A DNA stretch of 64,000 nt from Okapia johnstoni (Eukaryota; Chordata; Mammalia; Artiodactyla; Giraffidae), in NCBI GenBank assembly GCA_024291935.2, contig CM044311.1, forward strand, positions 24,990,001 through 25,054,000, read 5' to 3'. Position 1 is the stretch's first letter. Every line of letters starts with the position of its first letter. Below the pieces are notes generated by a model. It saw only the letters and a program-made list of their open reading frames with translations, searched no databases and was not told the origin of the DNA. The position numbers were made by a program, and so were the translations under genes. This document shows positions 46,740-57,289 of the stretch, in pieces.

Positions 46740-47405
46740 CATTAACAGCAAGGGGGTGACAGAGGCGAAAAGACAAGAGGGGAATCATCATGCTACACCC
46801 CAACCATCTGAAGAACAGGTGAAATTATGGTCAGGTGGTGGGCATCTTATCCTGATAAAGAGGGAGCACAGTGACATGAGAGAACTTTCCCCAGACTAGA
46901 CAGGTACATAACCTCTAGTAAACTCAAAGTTATTATATCAACATAAAATCTACATGTGATTTCACCACCCCCCAGGTAGGCTTTTCTTAACAAATCTAGG
47001 CTAAAGGCAGGCACAATAATAATTTGTTACAGAACTTGAGACAGTCAACCAAATAGCGATGACCTATTACTCATCAATTACCACACTCTGCCTTCTCTCC
47101 CTTCACTTACCCATTGACCACACCTGCCTCCTTGAAAAACAGTTCCTTATAAACACCCTTAAACCTGTATAAGAGGGCTGGCTTCACTTCAAAGTAACTG
47201 CCCGCTCTTCCTCTGAGAGTATATCTATGCTTTAATAAACTTTGCTTTGTGCTTAAGCCCAAGGCAGTAGTTTGCAAATTTTTGCTTGCTATGGCAAGGA
47301 CTGAGATTCCTGGTCTGGGTCTCCCGTTGACCTCCTGGGTTGAAGCATTCTGTCCCGTTGACCTCCTGGGTTGAAGCATTCTGTCTGACACAAGCACGCC
47401 AACCT
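46740..47405 (+). mobile_element. putative ERV LTR with TATA and poly(A) signals
   Basis: The 3' half reads like an active-type LTR: a TATA-like tgtataagagg near 47167, a pyrimidine-rich segment, AATAAA within tttaataaactttgctttg near 47233, then a U5-like end. It contains the 31-bp tandem duplication at 47323-47384. No gag/pol sequence or primer-binding site is recognisable, so it would be a solo LTR. The 5' boundary is a guess. Confidence 0.45.
47323..47384. repeat. perfect 31-bp tandem duplication
   Basis: Positions 47323-47353 and 47354-47384 are identical. The unit begins cccgttgacctcctgggttg. It lies in the U5-like part of the putative LTR. Confidence 0.97.
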
Positions 47406-47905
47406 GGTATTATTACCATAGTTTTCATGGAGAAAAACTCAGCATATCACAGACTTTTAATATATTCATTCTCTTCCATGTATTAACAGTAACTTGTTTC
47501 ATACTTTTAAGAAAAAAAAAGGCTTTTGAAGGCACTACATTTGGAGTACTATGATTTATTTTTCTTCCTTCTCAATGGTTTGTTAGGATTGAAAGGAACT
47601 GTAGTTCTCTAGTATACAACATATCTTACCCCTTTTTTCTTTGCTTGGGTTCCTTTAAATCTTGTCTAAATCAATTGGAATTACTAAAATCCTATGCTCT
47701 AAATACAGTGGCTGGGATAAATAAATGCTTCCTGACCATGAAGAAACAATTTTCCTAGTTTCCTAGGGCCATAACAAATTGCCACCAACTTGGTGGCTTA
47801 AACCACAGAAGTTTATTCTCTCATAGCTCAAGAGCACAGAAGTCTGAAATCACATTATTGCAGGTTGCTTCCTTCCAAGTCTCCAAAACAAACTGTCCCG
47901 TCCTC

Positions 47906-48318
47906 TGTTAAAAGATAAACTGAAGCTTATTAAATTTTAATAAGTTTATTTGAGCAAAAAATCTATTTCAATCAGGCAATGCCAAACTAGAAATAATTAG
48001 GAGCTCTCCACCAACAGGAGCTAGGGGCAAGACTTTTATAGTGAAGTCACAAAAGTAACACAGGGAAATAATTTGATTGACTACAGCTTAAGTGGCTGCC
48101 TTATTTGGGAAAGCACAGTTACCCTTTGCAACAGGCTGTCTTTAGGTTTTGATTTCTTAGCTTCAAGCCATTTACAGGCTTGTTTTGTTGCTTATCTGGG
48201 TTACTAAGACAGAACTATCTCAGCCTAATGAAGGTAGGTAAAAAAAAAAAGCCTCCTTGTTTAATGTAATAACTCTCTCCTAAGATTTGTTGATTGCAAG
48301 CAATCTTCAGCATTCTAC
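47906..48318 (-). mobile_element. unidentified LTR-like element nested in MLT1
   Basis: Read on the minus strand, it starts near 48318, has a TATA-like ctataaaagtc at about 48040 and an AATAAA-containing caaataaacttatt at about 47945, and ends near 47906 with TTAACA. The order and ~410-bp length suggest an ERV LTR. No TSD was seen and the family is not recognised. Confidence 0.4.
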
Positions 48319-48500
48319 CCCAGTATTCTTGGCGCTTTCTTGGTGTCTCAGATGGTAAAGAGTCTGCCTGCAATGCCGGAGACCAGAGTTCGATCCCTGG
48401 GTTGGGAAGATCCCCTGAAGAAGGGAATGGCTACTCATTCCAGTATTCTTGCCTGGAGAATAGTCCATGTTGTAAAGAGACAAACACAACTTTCACTTTG
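48319..48500 (+). mobile_element. Bov-tA type SINE
   Basis: ccagtattcttgg leads into ggtgtctcagatggtaaag and an intact B box, gttcgatccc. The BovB-derived tail is shortened (gtaaagagacaaacacaact). Confidence 0.85.
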
Positions 48501-48716
48501 AGCTTCCCAGGTGGCACCAGTGGAAAAGAACCACCTGCTGGTGCAGGAAATATAAAAGATGGAGGTTCGATCCCTGAGTCAGGAAGATCCCCTGGAGGAG
48601 GGCATGTCAACCCACTCCAATATTCTTGCCTGAAGAATCCCATGGACAGAGAAGCCTGGCAGGCTACAGTCCATAGGGTCCCAAAGAGTCAGACACGACT
48701 GAAGCGACTTAGCACA
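48501..48716 (+). mobile_element. Bov-tA type SINE, adjacent copy
   Basis: A second SINE of the longer subfamily follows directly: gagcttcccaggtggcacca, ggttcgatccctgag and cacgactgaagcgacttagc. Together with its neighbour it produces a 171-codon fortuitous frame. Confidence 0.88.
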
Positions 48717-49086
48717 TGCACAGCTTGTAGATGCACCAGTCCAACCTCTATCTCCATCTTTGTATGGCTTTCTTCTCTATATATGTGTCTCCACATGGCC
48801 TTCTTATAAGAATACCAGTCATTGGATTTAAGGTCCATCTTAATCCAGTATGATCTCTTCATAACTTATTATATCAGCAAATACCCTATTTCCAAAGATG
48901 GTCACATTCTGAAGCTCAGGTGGACCTGCATTTTGGGGGCGCACCACACAACTAATATGTAATGTAAGTATGCATTAATATAGATGATGTGGTTTATTGT
49001 ATACCTAAGATCAGAAATTAATGAAATTACATTCTTCTTCTTCACTGTCCCCTTGTTTAATCTATAAAGTGACATTTTACAAGTCT

Positions 49087-49751
49087 CAGTTCAGTTCAGT
49101 TGCTCAGTCATGTCTGACTTTTTGCGACCCCATGAGCTGCAGCATGCCAGGCCTCCCGGTCCAATACCAACTCCCGGAGCCCACCCAAACTCATGTCCAT
49201 TGAGTCAGTGATGCCATTCAACCATCTTATCCTCTGTCATCCCCTTCTTCTCCTGCCCTCAATCTTACCCAGAATCAGGGTCTTTTCAAATGAGTCAGCT
49301 CTTCGCATGAGGTGGCCAAAGTATTGGAGTTTCAGCTTCAACATCAGCCCCTCCAATGAACAACCAGGATTGATCTCCTTTAGGATTAACTGGCTGGATC
49401 TCCTTGCAGTCCAAAGGACTCTCAAAAGTCTTCTCCAACATCACAGTTCAAAAGCATCAATTCTTCGGTGCTCAGCCTTCTTTATAGTCCAACTCTCACA
49501 TCCATACATGACCACTGGAAAAACCATAGCCTTGACTAGATGGACCTTTGTGGACAAAGTAATGTCTCTGGTTTTTAATATGCTGTCTAGGTTGGTCATA
49601 ACTTTCCATCCAAGGAGTAAACATTTCATGGCTGCAGTCACCATCTGCAGTGATTTTGGAGCCCAAAAAAATAAAGTCTGACACTGTTTCCCCATCTATT
49701 TGCCATGAAGTTATGGGACCAGATGCCATGATCTTAGTTTTCTGAATGTTG
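49087..49751 (-). mobile_element. BovB LINE 3' fragment
   Basis: About 665 bp, from the tandem ttcag 3' end to just downstream of RT motif C (tctgaatgttgag). A short agtct duplication may be its TSD. Antisense C-terminal frames are at 49441-49695 and 49237-49425, with a break near 49430. Confidence 0.9.
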
Positions 49752-49754
49752 AGT

Positions 49755-51405
49755 CTAGGAAATGTTTACTGCATACCTTGTTTATAAGAATCACTCAGTG
49801 GATCTAATCACACGCAGTTTATTGTTGGAAGTTTTTAATTGTTCAAAAGCCAATATTTCTGTTAATCAATTCAGAAAATGCTGACTTTTTATCATCTGAC
49901 AGGATGCTATGTGATCTAATACATTTGTTTTTCATGAATAGCTACTCTGTTTTCCTTTATAATCCATATTTGAAACTGAGAATTTACCAAGATTATAAAA
50001 CAGAGGTAGATAAATATGATTTGTCTTATTTTTTAAATGTGCTTATTTACTTTGAAAGAAGTCCCAGTTTTAATAAACAGGTGCTTTGGGGAGTGGATTC
50101 TTATTGTCTTATTTTTATAACCCATATTTCTTTTAAAGTCTTATTCATAGGGACAGATAATATCATTTTAAACACTCATTAAACAGGGTAAATCTAAGAT
50201 AACTGCTGAGGTAAATAGCTTTGTTTTATGCTAATCTTCAGTCGATTTCTGGACATCAACAAAGTAATGAAGCATTGCAACAGATTGACTTGTAATTTTT
50301 CTAGTCTCCATAGTAATTCAGTTCAATTTAATTATTCTGTCACATTTCCCTCATGTATGTATAATATGTCATATTAACAGAGCTTTAACTCTAAAACTAC
50401 AATGTTTTAGGAGTTTTAATCCTTTTAAAATAATTTCTGTTTTCAAAGTGCTATTTATACAATAATCTGAAAGATCTGTTATTAAGTCATTTTAGAATAC
50501 TCTAATTAAGTATTTCCAATAGAGCTGATTATCACTTAAATTCTAGACCCATTGTGAGTTGAAAATCAACCTATTCACTTACCATTCTGAATGAATAGGA
50601 AATTATTATAATAGAATTTCTAATGAACTTGAAATTGAGTAACAATTGATTATCTAGGCCAAGACTTTTCCATGTTCAAATATATTTTCATAATTGTTCA
50701 GCAAAATTGTTTAGCAATTAGGCACGATAGCAATATTTGCTAGCTAAAGGGTCATATGTCCCTATTTGCTTTTGCCAGTACTGGTAGATAACTGATATTC
50801 CTAAGTAATCAGTAGTCATGCTTCTAGTTTCATTCTAAAAAAAAAAAAAATCCTAATTTGAACAATAAATTAAATACCCATCTAGTGATAATATAAGTTT
50901 TCTTCACCCATAAATATGAAGCTTAATTATATGTCAAGAATGATTCTCTTCACATCTGGAGAGATGAATCCAGAATGAATTCTGTTTACCAATAAGAAGC
51001 TTAAGGATCAGTTTGTGGTAAATTTCATATTCATCCGTTTCTGAACGGATGACTGAGCAGATTCCAAACTAGTCACATGTGTAAAACTGAAGACACATGC
51101 ATTTTATCCAACTAAAATTTCAATTTAATTCAGTAGGTATGTTAACTCTTCATAGTATTTTTGTAAGAATAACTATTGTCTGTTGATATTATGAACAAGA
51201 AAAGTTACATTATAAATAACGTGTATTTTTTAAAATGTTCTAAGCATCTTTCAAATTCATGCACTACTACCAGTTCAGTCTGAGTCACCATAATTTTATT
51301 TGGACTATTGGACATGTTACTAGTTTCTGGACATCCACGGTGAACCTCCTCAGTTGTGTCCTTTCTATTGCCATCAGTTTGATAATTTCACAATGAAATC
51401 CAATG
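49755..51405. other. repeat-free AT-rich block
   Basis: About 1.65 kb with no recognised interspersed repeat, between a BovB and an L2-like remnant. It contains several homeodomain-type TAATTA/ATTA cores (for example tctaattaagtattt near 50501), a 14-nt A-run near 50840 and the hairpin at 51031-51052. No coding signal was seen. It is a candidate non-coding conserved block, by absence of repeats only. Confidence 0.45.
51031..51052. repeat. short perfect hairpin (9-bp stem, 4-nt loop)
   Basis: tcatccgtt and aacggatga pair perfectly around tctg. The stem carries two CpGs in otherwise CpG-poor DNA. Confidence 0.8.
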
Positions 51406-51449
51406 GCATTGTACTTCTCTACTGCTCACACCATGTACTCTTATATCAT

Positions 51450-51730
51450 TACTCTTCATAATGAGCAGTTAATTTTTTGTCGTCCCCAAATCCCACCAGA
51501 TTTCATTCTTACTGACTCTCCAACTTTGTGTGCCACACTATTCCTGCTACCTGCTGTCCACCCTCCAGGCTCCCTGCAGATCCTTGAGATGTCATCCAGT
51601 GTTTTGCCTTTCTTCTTGTACATGCTTTTCTCTTTGCCTAAATGTACATCCACCCAACACCTGTTTAATCACCTTCAACTTATTGCTTATGTTATTGCTT
51701 TTATCCAGATACAATTCAATCCCTAAGAGA
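51450..51730 (+). mobile_element. possible L2-like remnant
   Basis: A pyrimidine-rich run with cactattcctgctacctgct and ctttgcctaaatgtacatcc has the look of the L2 3' region. The match is weak and no terminal repeat is visible. Confidence 0.25.
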
Positions 51731-52150
51731 AGAACTTTCAAACTAGGTCAGTGCTGAAACAGTACTGTATGATCTAGAGACTCATTTACCTTCCTCTTTT
51801 TGGTAACTGTGCCAAGCAAAGCTTACTCAGTGGACCTGAATCTATAGGAAGACACCAAGGCATTGGCTGATGTTGATTTATCTTGTAACAATGAAGTGCC
51901 ATGGCATAAGGACCTGGTATTGCCATCTCTTGGGCCTTGGGACGCTATGTCTTAGCCTGGGGATTCCTTGACCTGTGTCTGGTGTCTAGGTGTTCCCAGT
52001 TCCTCTTGGGCTGTAGTATGAAACCAGGGGGTGGGGTTTGTTCTCAGATCTCAGCAGTGCAGCCAGACTGATTTCCTCTCTACTAAAGCCTCAGTCAGGA
52101 TACATACAGAAAATCCACTTTTGGCATAGGCTATGGAATAATGGAATAAT

Positions 52151-52357
52151 TGGCTTCCCCAGTGGTGCAATGGTAAACAATCTGCCTACCAATACGGGAA
52201 GCTGGGAGCCATGGGTTCCATCCCTGTGTCAGGAAGACCCTCAGAAGTAGGAAATGGCAACACCCTCCAGTATTCCTGACTGAAAAACTCCATGGACTGG
52301 GGAGCCTGACATGGATATAGTCCAAGGGGTCGCAAAGATCAGACATGACTGAGCACA
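52151..52357 (+). mobile_element. Bov-tA type SINE
   Basis: A plus-strand copy from ggcttccccagtggtgcaat to cagacatgactgagcacac. The B box is diverged (gggttccatccc). Confidence 0.85.
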
Positions 52358-52843
52358 CAATGAGCTGAGATTAACTTAATCAGTGAGCTAGGTGATGTAA
52401 TAGTTATTTGTGGATGAGATGACATTTCAGTGTCTCTCAAGTTATCCTACAATGACAGTGATAAATTATATGCTTCTTGCAGGAAAAAGGACAGGCTTAA
52501 GGGTTTGGTGATATGAACCCTTTCTAATAAACTGATGTTACATAGATCATTTAAATTATGTAATTTATCAATTAAAGCTATAAAGAAGGAGAGATGATGC
52601 AATATTTGTCTTCATTTCAGAGAGTGACAAAGACATGAATGAGAAGGTTAAAGAATTAACAGAAGACAGTTAAAAGAAAGAAAATGAGGGCAGCTTCTAT
52701 TTAAATACCACCACATCCTAACCTCCATAGAAACATTTTGCATGAATTCTCCAATTTAATTAAGTATATTCTACAGTAAACCCTCAACGAATATTTTTGT
52801 ATGTATGTATCAATAAATAATACAGCAGTTTAGGGATAAAGTA

Positions 52844-54790
52844 TTATTCAGTTCAGTTCAGTTCATTATAACCGCTCAGTTGTATACGACTCTTTGAGAC
52901 CCCATGAGCTTCAGCACGCCAGGCCTCCCTGTCGATCACCAGCTCCTGGAGTTTACCCAAACTCATGTCCATTGAGTCGGTGATGCCATCCAACCATCTC
53001 ATCCGCTGTCATCCCCTTCTCCTGCCCTCAATCTTTCCCAGCATCAGGGCCTTTTCAAATGAGTCAGCTCTTTGCATCAGGTGGCCAAAGTATTGGAGCT
53101 TCAGCTTCAGCATCAGTCCTTCCAATGAACACCCAGAACTGATCTCCTTTAGGATGGACTGGTTGGATCTCCTTGAAGTCCAAGGGCCTCTCAAGAGTCT
53201 TCTCCAACACCACGGTTCAAAAGCATGAATTCTTTGATGCATAGCTTTCTTTACAGTCCAACTCTCATATCCATACATGACTACTAGAAAAACCATAGCT
53301 TGACTAGACAGACCTTTGTGGACAAAGTGATGTCTCTGCTTTTTAATGTGCTGTCTAGGTTGGTCAAAACTTTCCTTCCAAGGAGTAACTGTCTTTTAAT
53401 TTCATGGCTTCAGTCACCTTCAGCAGTGATTTTGGACCCCGAAAAAATAGTCAGCACTGTTTCCACTATTTCCCCATCTATTTGCCATGAAGTGAAGGGA
53501 CAAGATGCCATGATCTTTGTTTTCTGAATGTTGAGCTTTAAGCCAACTTTTTCACTCTCCTCTTTCATTTGCAACAAAAGGCTATTTAGTTCTTCACTTT
53601 CTGCCATAAGGGTGGTGTCATCTGCTTATCTGAGGTTATTGATATTTCTCCCAGCAATCTTGATTCCAGCTTGTGCTTCATCCAGCCTAGCATTTCTCAT
53701 GATGTACTCTGCATATAAGTTCAATAAGCAGGGTGACAATATACAGCCTTGACATACTCCTTTTCCTTTTTGGAACCAGTCTTTTCTTCCATGTCCAGTT
53801 CTAACTGTTGCTTCCTGACCTGCATACAGATTTCTCAGGAGGCAGGTCAAGTGGTCTGGTATTCCCATCTCTTGAATTTTCCACAATTTATTTTGATCCA
53901 CACAGTCAAAGGCTTTGGCATAGTCAATAAAGCAGAAATAGATGTTTTCCTGGAATTCTCTTGCTTTTCCTATGATCCAACAGATGTTAGCAATTTGATC
54001 TCTGGTTTCTCTGCCTTTCTAAAACCAGCTTGAACATATGGAAGTTCTCAGTTCATGTACTGCTGAAGTCTAGCTTGGAGAATTTTGAGCATTACTTGGT
54101 TAGCGTGTGAAATGAGTGCAATTGTGTGAAAGTTTGAGCATTCTTTGACATTGCCTTTCTTTGGGGTTGGAATGAAAACTAACCTTTTCCAGTCTTGTGG
54201 CCACTGCTGAGTTTTTCAAATTTGCTGCCATATTGAGAGCAGCACTTTAACAGCATCATCTTTTAGGTTTTGAAATAGCTCACCTGGAATTCCATCACCT
54301 CCACTAGCTTTGTTCATAGTGATGCTTCCTAAGGCCCAGTTGACTTTTCACTCCAAGATGTCTGGCTCTAGATGAGTGATCACACCATTGTGATTATCGA
54401 GGTCATTAACATCTTTTTTGTACAGTTCTTCTGAGTATTCTTTCCACCTCTTACTATCTTCTGTTTCTGTTAGGTCCATACCGTTTCTGTCCTTTATTGT
54501 GTCCATTTTTGCATGAAATGTTCCTTTGGTATCTCTAATTTTCTTGAAGAGATCTCTAGTCTTTCCCATTCTCTTGTTTTCCTCTCTTCCTTTGCACTGT
54601 TCACTTAAGAAGGGTTTCTTATCTCTCCTTGCTATTCTTTGGAACTCTGCATTCAGATGGATATATCTTTCTTTTTTCTCCTTTGCTTTTGCTTCTCTTC
54701 TTTTCTCAGCTATTTGTAAGGCCTCCTATCACAACCATTCTGCCTTTATGCATTTTTTTTTCTTGGAAACACTTGGAGACACTTTGTACA
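52844..54790 (-). mobile_element. BovB LINE, ~1.95 kb, longest copy in window
   Basis: It runs in reverse from the tandem ttcag 3' end at 52850 through the RT and beyond its N-terminal side to about 54770-54790, still short of the endonuclease domain. A degenerate agggataaagta / agggtaaata pair (52832-52843 and 54791-54800) may be the TSD. Confidence 0.9.
53000..54570 (-). pseudogene. broken BovB reverse-transcriptase ORF
   Basis: Blocks in order on the minus strand: GKTRDLFKKIRDTKGTFHAK (54348-54569), the RT middle with GCILSPCLLNLYAEY (53626-53901), KVGLKLNIQKTKIMAS (53410-53607) and the C-terminal MVFLVVMYGYESWTVKKA (53009-53296). The motif C tyrosine codon has become a TAA stop (53626-53628), and at least three frameshifts are present. 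Translation cannot yield RT. Confidence 0.87.
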
Positions 54791-54799
54791 AGGGTAAAT

Positions 54800-55430
54800 A
54801 CAAACACCCCAAACATATAAAAAGAAGTTAAAATTCCTTAATAACCGGAGAATTAAAACCAAAGAAAAAATGCCGTAACTTATTTACACATATTTAAATT
54901 TAAGAATTAAAATTCTATAAGTTGTTGATAAAGGAGAGCCCTGCCCTACAAATTTGCATATAACATGGAGAGTAACATATGCTTGTACCTCCACAGTTAT
55001 AAACCATTTGCCAATATTATTAAAAACTTGATTCATCGTGTTTAAAGCAATATTTATTTTGGACAAATTTATTCTTGGTTAACAAGTGGCTTAGCATTAT
55101 ATTTAGGAATTAGGGCTGATTTCAGCCTGAGTAATTTTTCCTGGTTAAAGCCAATGAAGGAATTTTTATAGACGATGAAGTAGATTCAAGAAAGTGGAAA
55201 AATGATGAACTAAGCTAGCATAGTGTAATGCAGTTAAATATAATCAAGAGATTGAAATTGTCTTTCAACAAATCCACTTGGCTCTCTCCCAGTCTGTCTC
55301 ATACACAGAATATTTTTGGTTTCCAACAACATTCTTTCCCCTCCCATTTGGTCAATTTTTCACTTAATTGTGTATTCATCTTTAGGTCCTATGTGCTAGT
55401 TTAGTTAAAAGAAAACACACACATATCACC
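54800..55430. other. unclassified AT-rich DNA
   Basis: No repeat family or coding feature was recognised between two BovB fragments. Confidence 0.5.
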
Positions 55431-55431
55431 A

Positions 55432-55792
55432 TAATGTGGTGCTGGAGAATACTCATGAGGGCACTTGGACTGCAAGGAGATCAAATCAGTCAATCCTAAA
55501 GGAAATCAATCCTGACTATTCATTGGAAGGACTGATGCTAAAGCTGAAGCTCCAATACTTTGACCATGTGATGCTAAGAGCCAATTCATTGAAAATGACT
55601 CTGATGCTGGGAAAGATTGAAGGCAAACGCAGAGTGGGGTGGCAGAGGATGCGATAGTTAGATAGCGTCACCAACCCAATGAACATGAATTTGAGCAAAC
55701 TCTGAGAGGTAGTGAAGGACAGGGGAGCCTAGCATGCTGCAGTCCATGGGGTCTCAAAGAGTCAGACACACGACTTGGCCACTGAACAACAA
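55432..55792 (+). mobile_element. BovB LINE 3' fragment, plus strand
   Basis: About 360 bp of the 3' end: gtggtgctggagaatactc, cttggactgcaaggagatca, ctaaagctgaagctccaata and a tail with actgaacaacaa. It is diverged; a 73-codon in-frame piece remains (55436-55657). Confidence 0.88.
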
Positions 55793-55929
55793 TCACCGTC
55801 TAGACTCTTACCTGTGTCTTTGAATTCTCGATTCCCAAGAAGAGGCTGTGTAGAAGATGCTGTTGTGTCACAACCATACTCCTCAAGAACATTTCAGAGC
55901 ATCCCAGCTCTGCTAGAATTTTTTTTTTT

Positions 55930-56315
55930 TTGTTGTTGCATGAGGTGCAAGAGTTGGCTATCCATGCCTGTGTGTACTGCAAGCTGACTATGTTGAGCAA
56001 TTAACATACCCCATGGGGCAGCCCTCAGAAAACACCAAAGAGAGTTTGTGCATAAAGATCAAACTCATTTGTCCCTCAGGCTAGAGAATGACACTTTTGT
56101 TCTATACTATCCCCCAAGTTTCTATAGGAGGATCAATCTCTAGTTGCCCCAGGTGGTAACTTGCCTAATAATGTATCAGTATTGTCATCCTGTCCTTCCC
56201 TTTCTCCTTTATCCATTCTTACTAGTGTTTCCTACGGTTACCTTCCAAATAAAATAAAGTAGTTACTCTTGAATTCTTGTCTCAGGGCCTGTTTGTGTAA
56301 AACAAAACTAAGATC
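55930..56315 (+). mobile_element. possible ancient ERVL-type LTR
   Basis: The last part (tttcctacggttaccttcca, aataaaataaagtagttact, gtctcagggcctgtttgtgt, aaaacaaaactaag) follows the 3' end pattern of mammalian-wide LTRs that close with a CTAAGA-type end. The left boundary is unknown. Confidence 0.35.
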
Positions 56316-56319
56316 AATA

Positions 56320-57150
56320 CAGTCTCTGCTTAAACAAGTTGATCTCAGTGTGGATTTTTTTTTTTTTTTTTTGCTGAGGTATTATACATTTTTTGATGAT
56401 AAAAAGAATATAATTTATGTTTTTGATTCTTGGCCAGTGAAGGGATGTGTTACCAAGTAGAATGTGTATATATGTTTCTGGGCCCTACCATGTATAATGG
56501 CACTAAATTGAGAGATACTTCATCTGAACTGATTTACCAGTATCATATTTGGATATTTGTAATAAGTTTGCTTACCAGACCCCTGAAATGATGTTAAAGT
56601 TAAAAATAAATTTTGTATACACTGTCTAATAAGAAATAACTAGACAGCACAGTTTGTGATTATATCATTTTTTATTGCTTATAATGTTGCTTTGTCTATG
56701 GTAACGGTGATAATAAGGCAAGTAACTTCCCAGATATGACCGTTACTTTTTTTTCCTTAATGAACAAGCTCCGAGTTGTTTGCTTGTTTCTTTTGGCTTG
56801 GCTCTCATACTCAATAAGGTAAAAAATAAAGATTCAAGCCAATTTGAATATGTTTGTGACATTTTTAATCCCATTATCAGAATCATCTTAGGTTGCCCCA
56901 TTGTGAAGTTGATATCATCTCAAACCACAGTCTTGAGCCATCTGGATAGCCTAGAGGAAACCATGTTTCTTAGTATGATTTACCATTTCCTCTTTTCCTC
57001 GGGTAAGGGCATAGAACAAACAAGTAAGATGACAAAGAAGAATCAGAGAGGTAAACAGATGAATATCTGGTGTTCGGTACAGATTTATCTGCACTTAAAA
57101 TAGAATTTGGGCTATGAATTTGATGCATCTTCAAAGGAGATAACAATTTT
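56320..57150. other. unclassified intergenic DNA with T-run
   Basis: A T18-type run at about 56356-56373 is the only low-complexity feature. A 107-codon plus frame at 56780-57103 has no domain, no CpG or codon bias and no splice context. Confidence 0.45.
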
Positions 57151-57167
57151 TGTTTTATATAGTTTTT

Positions 57168-57269
57168 TTTTTAATAAATTTATTTATTTTAGTTGGGAGC
57201 TAATTACTTTTGTAGTGGTCTTTGCCATACATTGACATGAATCAGCCATGGGTTTACATGTGTTTTATG
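57168..57269 (-). mobile_element. very short L1 3' end insertion with 17-bp TSD
   Basis: 102 bp of antisense L1 3' UTR (T-run, aataaatttatttattttag, ccatacattgacatgaatca). The 17-bp flanks 57151-57167 and 57270-57286 are identical, which proves an extreme 5' truncation. Confidence 0.93.
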
Positions 57270-57289
57270 TGTTTTATATAGTTTTTAAA

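Larger units (their letters stand above)
47755..48965 (-). mobile_element. MLT1 MaLR LTR, antisense, split by three insertions
   Basis: The left piece 47755-47900 (cctagggccataacaaattg, ggtggcttaaaccacagaag) and right piece 48720-48965 (gtgtctccacatggccttct, tataagaataccagtcattg, ccctatttccaaagatggtc) together form an antisense MLT1. The interval 47906-48716 holds an LTR-like element and two SINEs. Confidence 0.75.

Noticed and set aside
48294..48809. 171-codon plus-strand open frame
   Set aside because: It is the in-frame translation of two adjacent Bov-tA SINEs (DGKESACNAGD and GKEPPAGAGN type words recur in every SINE), with no independent coding signal.
19205..54100. Recurring near-identical segments every few kb, considered as a CRISPR-like or satellite array
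   Set aside because: Spacing is irregular, both orientations occur, and each copy is a BovB or SINE with its own TSD.
56780..57103. 107-codon plus-strand frame in unique DNA
   Set aside because: Ordinary length for AT-rich random sequence, with no domain, no poly(A) context and no exon boundaries.
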